Of a stretch of 64,000 bases of DNA, positions 56,320 to 64,000 are shown piece by piece. Both the position numbers and the translations under genes were made by a program. The DNA is taken from positions 111,817,869 to 111,881,868 of the forward strand of contig CM060843.1 of NCBI GenBank assembly GCA_030762175.1, written 5' to 3'. Origin of the DNA: Metallyticus violacea (lineage: Eukaryota > Arthropoda > Insecta > Mantodea > Metallyticidae). Every line of letters starts with the position of its first letter. Within the stretch, counting starts at the first letter, position 1. The notes beneath the pieces were generated by a model. That model saw only the letters and a list, made by a program, of their open reading frames with translations, was not told the origin of the DNA and made no database searches.

Positions 56320-56436
56320 GTGGAAGGTGAACAAATCTTTTTTATGAAACTTGAAAAACAGTGGAACGTGAACAAACCTTTTTTATGAAACTTGAAAAAC
56401 AGTGGAAGGTGAACAAATATTTTTTATGAAACTTGA
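56320..56436. repeat. 41-bp tandem repeat, 2.9 copies
   Basis: Copies start at 56320, 56361 and 56402 with GTGGAAGGTGAACAAAT (GTGGAACG in the second) and contain TTTTTTATGAAACTTG. Divergence between units is only about 1-2 bases, so the duplication is recent. Confidence 0.95.
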
Positions 56437-56439
56437 TAT

Positions 56440-57462
56440 TTTCTTGTTGAGCGAAACTTCTTTCAGGATTATTCAAACAGAGTGTCTCTTTCAGCGTTCC
56501 TGACATGAATCACAGAATTATAATTTGTTATGTGAAACCTTTTTATAACAATCTGTTATTAACTACACATTCCTCCTTATATAAGGGTTTATACTTTTGT
56601 TTCCGTTTATTTATTTAATGCTAAGTAAAACATGTCTCAAACAAATACAATAAAAAGATAATACATTATTAAATTTTCATTTTGTGCTTGCGCCATATCC
56701 TTCTTCTTATTAAGTACCCAGTACCATTTCCTTTAAATTGTCCTTAATCCCCATGGTATTCAAATATTCTTTTAAATGATATTGTTTTTATTTTCTAATT
56801 CAAGGTAAATCTCTTTTATCAAAGCGCTTTCCTCCACCTCACTATGCTGTGACGCTCAAATAACATTCACAAATGAGACACATCTCTTGCTTTGCGTTTC
56901 ACCGCAAGTTCCTTAAATTCTGAACCGTTAAACGTAAAATTTTTTCTGATTTATGTTATACTTGTCAATTTAATGTTCCTCTCACTCCTGTCTAATTCTT
57001 TATAATTCATGATGGATCATTTACTTGACATTTAATAATTAATTTTTCTGTTCTCATACGTCTTCTTAAATATTCTCGTAATGCACTTCAAATCTGCTAA
57101 TATTCTCAACCATAATTATACTGCCCCATACCATGTACATTTAACATTCTTTTCATTACAAACTCTCACTATCATTCTGCATTCCGACATAACGCTCACA
57201 TTCTTGCATGCTTCGAAATACTTAGTATCTCATTCTACAAAACATTCAAAGTATTACATTCATTTACCGGCTGCCCCATATATTTCCCATATTTCCATAT
57301 AAGACCATTTTGATTCTATTAATGCAGCAAATATTCTTTTCAACTATCCTGTGCAAAATATACGATGTTAGGTGGTATTAAAAATTAGCTACAAAGAAGA
57401 CTCTGCATGATTTGGAAATCTGCTACAAGCCACCAGACTGGAAAGTTACAAAAATCGTAATT
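56440..57462. other. Unrecognised AT-rich sequence
   Basis: No gene or repeat recognised; the + frame 57081-57302 has no familiar motif. Confidence 0.5.
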
Positions 57463-57464
57463 GT

Positions 57465-57765
57465 ATGTATATATAATATATAAAAATAAAAATAAAGTAA
57501 CACTATTAACAATGTAACAAATTAACAGTAATTATAATAGTAGAAAAGGAAAAAACACTAAGAAAAAGTCACACTTGAGATCTCTATATTTCGAGCTCGT
57601 GGACTGTCTAGCTTCTTGCCATTGAAGAACTCCAGTAGTTCGAAATATTGCAATTTCAAGTGTGACTTTATCTAAGTGTTTTACCCATATCTACTTTTAT
57701 TATTACTGTTAATTTGTTACATTGTTAATAGGTTATTTTATTTTTCATTTATATTGTGTATGTGT
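57465..57765. mobile_element. Foldback element: 300-bp imperfect palindrome
   Basis: The left arm (57465-about 57600) and right arm (about 57632-57765) are reverse complements over about 130 bp with few gaps. Matching blocks include TATTAACAATGTAACAAATT (57504-57523 against 57711-57730), AACAGTAAT, AAGTCACACTTGA and ATATTTCG. The loop is about 25-30 bp around TTCTTGCCATTGAAG. A transcript would form a long hairpin. It may be a foldback transposon, a palindromic MITE, or two copies of a terminal sequence in inverted orientation. It lies immediately upstream of a transposase remnant. Confidence 0.85.
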
Positions 57766-58014
57766 GTGGGGGGATAAAACCATTTTTCAGAAAAAATCGT
57801 TTTCAATTGTAGCACTTGTTCACAGATAAACGCTATTAGTTGTTCCCTTGTATCTAGTAACAGTACAAACATCGTGTGTAAAGGTGGGGTTGGAAATCGG
57901 CGTTCTACCTCGTTGGTGTGGTGTGGTGTTGTGTTGGTGGTACAGTGTTGTGATGTCCCATCATCATTGTCGATTTTGTTATCATTAACGGCACATGTTC
58001 CTTGCAATTACTCC

Positions 58015-58890
58015 GTAAAATGAATCGCAAATTAACCACAGAGCAACTGCTTTTGTGTTAAACATTGATGAAAACACAGTAAGAACACAGAATTGGAATT
58101 GGTGATAGCAAACTTTGGGGGAAAAAAAGTCCGGGCATTCAACCGCCGACACGTCAAGCAATGCGAAGTTTACACAAACGATTTGAGCCAACAGCTGTCA
58201 TCGATATACCACAAACTGTTATAACAGAAGAAAAATCACAATTCGCTACTCAAATTTATGATACTGGTTCACGTAAGGCATCTTAAAAATTTAAAATCTT
58301 TAAAAAGGTTGTTATACGATCTGAAATTGAAATCTTATGGTTTCTGGCTTTTGCTAAATGACCCAGACCGTCGTTTGGAGCACTGAAATTATTTCTTTGC
58401 ATAAGCTGATCATGATTTTTGAAACAAAAAATTACGACGAAGCGTGTTTCGGTGAGGGCCTTGTTAACGTGCACAGTTATATTTATTGGGTTGTGAAATC
58501 CCACATGAAATTATCGCGAAAAAACTAAACCCTCCTAGTTTGGAGTGGAGGGTCGCGGCTACCAGGGAATGATATCTTGAGATGCACAAGGGGTGGTATT
58601 CTAGAACATGAAAACAGCCCGCATTGTGCCGAGTTGCAGTTTATATGGGAGCAGGATGGGGCGCTACTTCATTATTTTGTCTTCTTTGGAGAACGGACAG
58701 GCCATACGACCCATGTGCTGTTTTACTTTGAGATGTCGTAAAAGACATGGTTGTGGTTAGAAAGCACATGCAGCAGTCGATCAAACATTTGCATATACAT
58801 CATCATTTATGTTATAAGATCCGTGAATCGGTGGCCAAATGATGTGAATGGTGACTCGAGTACCACATTCTTCGTTTTTAAGTAAAAATT
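58015..58890 (+). pseudogene. Transposase remnant, IS630/Tc1/mariner superfamily
   Basis: The + strand, across frameshifts, reads RKLTTEQ near 58024, TRQAMRSLHKRFE near 58150, SVIDIPQT-ITEEKSQFATQI near 58200, then NDPDRRLEH near 58358, HVHSYIYWG-EIPHEI near 58470, LNPPSLEWRVAATR near 58530, WEQDGALLHYFVF near 58648 and RESVAK..EW.LEYHILR near 58825. Insect transposases of this type have a helix-turn-helix with PTRQ.I..L..RF..TG.V.D....GRP, a NYWG..NPH block, a catalytic QDGAP.HY and a terminal EM...TW.E..YRL. Order fits over the full length. Many frameshifts; dead. Inverted termini were not identified. Confidence 0.75.
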
Positions 58891-58894
58891 GCAT

Positions 58895-60318
58895 AAAAAA
58901 GCGCACTGTTGTCTTTTGTTCCATGTTTGGGGGAAAACGACTTTTGTCTTATCTATAGAAAGACTGTAAATTTTTTTAACAATAATTGTTCTTACAAAAT
59001 AACTGCTAATGGAAGAGTATATTTATTAAAAGTAGTGTTGTTCGATTGACATCTTTATTCAGTACTTGCAGGTAAGTATTGCAAATATGAAACTCTTGTA
59101 AAATAAACAGTACATAAAATAGGTTTGTAAAATCGTTATACATTAAATGTTAATAACAAATGTACATCCGAGAAATTTACAACGAAAATATATTTGTCGT
59201 CTCGCATTTATTAACAATTCTCGTATTTACCAGTTATCTCGAAATTTCTAGGCGCTATTATTACAAATTCTGTCTCTAACTTAGTTCATAACTAAACGCT
59301 TCGATTAAGTAAGGATATCGTGGAGGAACAAGCTTAACTCTCCAGAAATGGTAAGTGCCTTTCCCTGTTTCCTCGCCAATCGAATCTATCGCAACTTCCT
59401 AATGCTATTCCAGTTCTCTGCCGGTGCTATCACACAACAGCAACCCTCTCTTGATGTATGCACATTTTTTGGTCGGCCAGGGCGTCAAGAGCTGCGATAA
59501 AGTCAGGAAGTTAACGCTGTCACCCTGGGTTTATCCCGAGATTCTATTCGGCTTTGTGTGAACCCCCACCTTGTTTGTTATCTATACCGGCGGTTTCCCA
59601 CTGTCGCCAGAAAGACTGCATGTGCTTAGCTCTCTCGGTTTACAGCCTGACTGGCACTGAACAAATTTGATTTCAATTGTTCTTTCGAACTATTTCTTTG
59701 TATTTACATATCCCTTTATAGCGTTAAATATAAAATTATTCTGTGAGAATATTACTTGGCGAGGGGGCAAACATGTTTTTGAGGCTAAGAATTGTTTTAG
59801 TTAATAACAACTTTTGGACGAATACGGGCAGGCGCTAATTATATTTAGCTGGAAAAGGCAATCTCTTTATCTTCTTATTTTTAAACAAAATTCTTTTCAT
59901 TTTTGTACCTACATTACTTGCATTCTGTTAAAATAAAGATAACATAAACATTATTTTGTTCTTGAGCAATCTTGCCTCCTGTTTAAATAGCAAACTCAAT
60001 TCCCCGATTTCTAAAGATCATCCTTTTGGCTTCTTCTGCAATTTAAAATAAAGATCTTGAATTTTTACACGTACTTTATTTCTCCATGTGTTGCGCTTGT
60101 GTGTTTGTTTAAGGATTAGAGTTATAATTTCAAGTATCAGTGCTGCAGTCATTATGATTGTGTGCAACCAATATTGCAAATTGCTTAAATATATTAATAT
60201 TTTAAATATGTGTATTGTATATAAAGCAGTTTTATATGTGGCACAACTGTTTAAGGTTCTGCCACAAACTCAGCTGCACTTGTTCAAACTTGTCAAGATA
60301 TTTTAAGATTGGTGTGCT
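58895..60318. other. Unrecognised; less AT-rich patch at 59330-59650
   Basis: No gene recognised. The patch 59330-59650 has near-normal GC and no visible repeat content; a TGGTAAGTGC at 59348 could be a splice-donor-like site but nothing joins to it. Confidence 0.4.
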
Positions 60319-60320
60319 TT

Positions 60321-60592
60321 GAATGATGTATAACGTCCGTTTTTACTACTGAGACATCACAGGCGATGGAGACTGATGATACACGAGAGAAATAATAAAT
60401 TGAGAAAGATTTTTTTTTAAGGAAGGAGGCGTTCCAGGCATAAGTTTAGGGTATCTCCCCGGCTTTTGCCATAAATGGGAACTGAGGAAAACCTGGAAAA
60501 AACCTCATTCAGGGCGGTCCTGGCGGGGTTCGAAACCCAGAACTTCCTCTCACAAGTCCGCGATTTAACGATCTCGGCCACCCGCGGTGGTC
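60321..60592 (-). mobile_element. SINE-A, near full length, reverse orientation
   Basis: Starts with GATGTATAACGTCCGTTTTT and ACTGAGACATCACAGG, ends with reversed boxes GGGGTTCGAAACCC and TTTAACGATCTCGGCCACCC. Moderate divergence throughout. No clear duplication. Confidence 0.93.
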
Positions 60593-60599
60593 TGTAGTT

Positions 60600-61390
60600 T
60601 TACGGACAAATATAATAAAGCATAGATTATCATGTCTAATCGAAGAAGATAAACTGCGAATCACAGTATTCTGCAAATCCAATCACAAAAGTTCACACGA
60701 TTCCCTTCGTCATGCGGTTTTAATTCGTAGACTACAAATACTCTGTTTCTTAGCTATTTGGTAGTTCTATGGGCTTAGGTTTTTTGAAATTCGAATTTAT
60801 CTATCTTATTTTACTAAATCTAAGAACACTTTTCTTAGTCTTTATTTTGAAGAATGTAAATACCGGGAAATTGCCCATAAACACTGCCCTAACATTATGT
60901 ATCATATACGAACATATGTTGTGTTGTGTGGGGTTATTTCAATACTGATATTTAATTCATACCCAATAATAAAGTCATTTTAACATTAAGACTAGTTGTT
61001 AATGAATATTAAGCACAACAGTAATTGAGTTTGTGTCAAAGCTGACTTGGGATGTGAAATATGGTCTTTAGAGGGAAGATTACAAATCGATAATGATGGA
61101 GCTTTGATCGATCGGCCTCGCGCATGTAGTTGGCAGGGGACTGACTGAGACGCAAGGTATAACTAAGTAAAAAATTTAGTAGTAAATATAAACAAAAAAG
61201 ATTAATGATTGTATAGTTGAATCAAAAGCTCCCTTCACATTCCGAATGAGAACATGAATACAGAAATAAATAATTAAATAGACTACCCCCATGATCTTGC
61301 TTAGTTGGTTCATTAACAGAAAAATATTTTCATACTCAATTTAATTCGGTATAAACATTGCATTATGGTCCTCATTTAATGACTTACATA
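60600..61390. other. Unrecognised AT-rich sequence
   Basis: Nothing identified. Confidence 0.5.
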
Positions 61391-61392
61391 AA

Positions 61393-62082
61393 TACAGAGG
61401 ATGCCAAAAATGCATACACAATTTCACAATACACATCTATTTAATATATTTCAAAGTTGAACCGAAAAACAACAGTAATGTGTAGTATGATGTTCAGTAA
61501 ATAGATGTGGCTCACACACATTATGATAGCGTTGCTACGTAACAGGTAAATAAACAGTGAAAAAATGAAGCCAAGATTTTCATATGATGTTCTGTAAACA
61601 GATGTGACTCACATTAAGTTATGCCAGCGTTGCTACAACAAAATGGAGCCAAGATTATTGTTTGAATAGCGGCAAGCAATTTTTAAGTAATATTGGAAAA
61701 CCGAGAATGTTGTTGAAGTTCAAAGGCAATAGGACGATGGGATTTCCACCGCGTTCTACGGATCTAACTCCGTTGGACTTCTACCTATGGGGTACTCTTA
61801 AGGATGTTGTATACCGTAGAAAACCAGCTATACTGGCAACACTTTGGGAAGAAATTGAAACGGCATGTGCTGCAATTGCTAAGGACACTTTCGCAAAGTC
61901 AGTAGTTTAACGTATTCAGAAGTGTATCGACGCCGATGGTGGGCATTTTGAGCAACAGTTGTAACTGTAAAAGTCTAAGATGATTAGTGCTCATCATTTT
62001 CTGTTTGTGTGCATTCAGTTTTGTTACGGTAGTACAGTTTTTTCTTTGCTTGAAATATGTATACGATTTTGTACCCTATGTA
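61393..62082 (+). mobile_element. Short Tc1/mariner-type transposon, sister of 25256
   Basis: The element spans 61395-62080 between TA dinucleotides, with ends CAGAGGATGCCAAAAATGC and the matching reversed GTATACGATTTTGTACCCT. A frame from 61734 reads GFPPRSTDLTPLDFYLWGTL then KDVVYRRKPAILATLWEEIE and CAAIAKDTFAKSVV. The catalytic D of PLD is retained; the rest of the transposase is deleted. A segment of about 100 bp near the left end is duplicated (61486 and 61584). It is shorter than its sister in the middle and longer at the left. Confidence 0.9.
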
Positions 62083-62084
62083 TT

Positions 62085-63274
62085 CATTTTATTTCATTGA
62101 TATATCTATCAATCCTATGAATAAAATGAACCTTTTCTAAATAAAACATACTTCACTTTGAATAGGCCATATGAATCAATCTTAAATGTGTGTTTGTGTT
62201 TTTGTGTGCGAGGATGTCTGTGTTTGCGTAATAAGCAGGAAAATTCAAATAAAATGTTTCTGAAGTATCTACTCAACCGATTTTTATGTTAATTTCACTT
62301 GTCTTCAGATTTACTTAAAAGGAATTATTAAATAAAAGTAATATACATTTTTAAAAGAGAAGGAATTACTGTTAATTTATTAGAAGAAGTCTTGAGAATA
62401 AATAAAAGTAGACAGAAGAAAAATTACAAATGATGGAATTGAGGCAAATTAGAATGAATGGAAATGGTGATATATTACATTGTAGTATAGGAAGTAGTTA
62501 AGAAAGAAAGATATCAAAACGTTTGGAAGTAAAACAAAAGCAAATACAGAGCAAGCACTCCTACCTTATCAGAGTTAGAAAAGAATGGACGAACTAAACC
62601 TAGGGAATTGCTGTTGGCGCGAGTGAACGAAAGTTTCCTCGTTATCTACAGCATTTTAGCATTGGCCATGTTGAGACTTAAAAAAAAAAAAAAAAAAAAA
62701 AAAACACCAACCGATTTGCCACAACCGGATACTGATCTCGAACACGCTGGGTAACAAGTAGACAGTGCTCTTTTATAAAAGAGAAAAATAAACGAAGTTC
62801 GGCTACAGTGGAATTGCTGCGTTTCCCGTATGTCTGCATACAGGCAAATTTTGTTTAACGCCAATAAGAACCAAAGGTTAAATGTACTCAGTGGTAAGCG
62901 TATAGTGGTTTAGTCGCTCTAGCTGGTGTCTCTGTCACCTTCCCAGAATGCAAAAGTACATAAATAATGTTAGTTTGTTCGACACAGCGCTAGACTTCAA
63001 TAACGTAGAATAGTACCGCCCCCATCTTTAAGGAATAAAACTACATTAAACATTTCCAATTTAGTAATGAATAGGTAAGATGAGAATGCAGGCAATTTTT
63101 GTAATTCAACGAATTTTAGCAATAGCACCTGGGCAGACGATCTTCTTAAAGGGATAAGCATTAGGAAATGTTTCTAAACCTAAACATATGTTCAGCAATA
63201 TCCTTCGGGGCCACAAGACAGAAATGATAGTGAGAGAATGTGTTAATCGCACATCTTTAGTTTGTTTCGAAAGT
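62085..63274. other. Unrecognised AT-rich sequence with an A-run
   Basis: No gene recognised. An A-run of about 24 lies at 62680-62704, without a retroposon body upstream that I can recognise. Confidence 0.5.
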
Positions 63275-63275
63275 G

Positions 63276-63528
63276 TAACGGGTAGCTGAAGTCGTCAAGG
63301 CGCGGATTCGTGAACGGGAAATCTGGGGTTCGATTCCCGCCAGGACCGTCCTCCCTGACTGAGGTTTTCTTAAATCATCATAATGGCAAATGCCGGGGAG
63401 GTACTCTAAACTTAGGCCTGGAACGTTTCCTTCCTTAAAAAATTCTTTCCCAATATATCATTTCATCTCATAGTGCCCATCGCCAGTGGTGCCTCAGTAG
63501 TAAAAATGGCCGTTAAACACAATAATTC
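63276..63528 (+). mobile_element. SINE-A, near full length
   Basis: The head GGTAGCTGAAGTCGTCAAGG with B box GGGTTCGATTCCCGCC is followed by a conserved body with CATAATGGCAAATGCCGGGG and GCCTCAGTAGTAAAAATGG, ending GCCGTTAAACACAAT. The ATCATCAGTG part near the 3' end is deleted. No clear duplication. Confidence 0.94.
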
Positions 63529-63757
63529 ATTCAGTGAATGATGAGCATAAAAACAAATGGGAATATTAAAGAATTGGAAGGACTGCGTGATATTTTATAT
63601 AAAAATATATCCGGTACATCATCCACTCTCGTCCATAAGTTTTCCTTATAGTAATTTTCAAACTAACAAATGTAATTGAGTAAAAATTGCCACTCATACA
63701 CCTTATTGATGAGATGCATATTAGAGAAGAGAGGAGAGTGGCGACGAACTCTCCAGC

Positions 63758-64000
63758 TTATGTCGCGCTGCCCTTGAAGGCCGACAGCGTGTTCGCTGCC
63801 TTCGGAGTGACGAGAACTTTTGTTACGGGAGTAAACAAAACAGTCGCCGTACTTTGTGCTATAATAAGTACAGTACAATCTGTCCGCATATACTTGACGC
63901 CTTTGTCCAAGACTATTTGCTGCGCAGTTTGGGTTTCAGAAACTACCGGCAGGATCCTCTGTTTAGTATTTGGTAAAGAGGCTGGACAGTGTCCAAACTG
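63758..64000 (-). CDS. Candidate partial exon at window edge, unknown protein
   Basis: A minus-strand frame is open from the window edge for 80 codons to a TAA at 63758-63760. It reads QFGHCPASLPNTKQRILPVV, then SETQTAQQIVLDKGVKYMRT, then TVLFTPVTKVLVTPKAANTL. The composition is less AT-rich than most of the window and the protein is not low-complexity. A second frame on the same strand (63663-63878) overlaps it, so one of the two at least is chance. No family was recognised. Sequence beyond the window is needed to judge it. Confidence 0.22.
   Translation of the reverse strand, partial: QFGHCPASLPNTKQRILPVVSETQTAQQIVLDKGVKYMRTDCTVLIIAQSTATVLFTPVTKVLVTPKAANTLSAFKGSAT

Noticed and set aside
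57600..57665. Hammerhead-ribozyme-like core in the foldback centre (TTGAAGA, then GAACT..AGTTC, then GAAA)
   Set aside because: The core has C changed to T, stem II placement conflicts with the GA of the core, and the would-be stem I strands do not pair.

Overview
The window is AT-rich animal nuclear DNA made almost entirely of decayed transposable elements and simple repeats, with no host gene that I can call confidently. Intact long reading frames are absent; the longest ones are microsatellite artefacts or broken transposase. Mariner/Tc1-like transposase debris, a Penelope-like element with a GIY-YIG domain, LINE reverse-transcriptase remnants and abundant tRNA-derived SINEs with target-site duplications together suggest an arthropod with a large, repeat-rich genome. 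A hemimetabolous insect such as a cockroach or termite would fit, but that is a guess and the sequence does not prove it.

Three tRNA-derived SINE families are visible. SINE-A has a Leu/Ser-tRNA-like head and a body ending in a conserved segment of about 60 bp; 11 copies were found. SINE-B has an Arg-tRNA-like head and a body ending at or just after GTAAATAAACC; 9 copies were found. SINE-C has a single copy. Several copies have matching target-site duplications at both ends, so exact insertion borders can be read.

Layout. 0-5.3 kb: microsatellite, mariner transposase debris from three sources, SINE fragments. 5.4-8.4 kb: SINE-A, then a SINE-B sitting inside a mariner remnant. 8.4-16.5 kb: mostly unrecognised DNA, a degenerate 20-bp minisatellite, a tRNA-like block between inverted repeats, and a 410-bp GTA microsatellite. 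18-26 kb: mariner remnants, a LINE (called LINE-B here) split by a 1.2-kb GC-richer insert, and a short TA-flanked transposon. 26.4-28.2 kb: SINE-B, Penelope-like remnant, two SINE-A copies head to tail. 29.5-32.2 kb: a LINE 3' end with an AAAT tail, a mariner with its 5' inverted repeat, and an unnamed dispersed repeat. 33-44 kb: scattered SINEs, one mariner 3' end, tRNA-like blocks, a second copy of the unnamed repeat. 45.2-50.3 kb: the most structured part, where one LINE (LINE-A) appears inserted in another (LINE-B), and both have later been hit by SINEs. 51-64 kb: SINEs, a 41-bp minisatellite, a 300-bp foldback palindrome next to a transposase remnant, a second short TA-flanked transposon, and two weak candidate exons (55697-55960 and 63758-64000, both minus strand).

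The elements do not form a pathway. What they record is order of insertion: mariners and LINEs are oldest and most broken, SINEs lie inside them. All family assignments come from reading translated motifs by eye; none was checked against a database.
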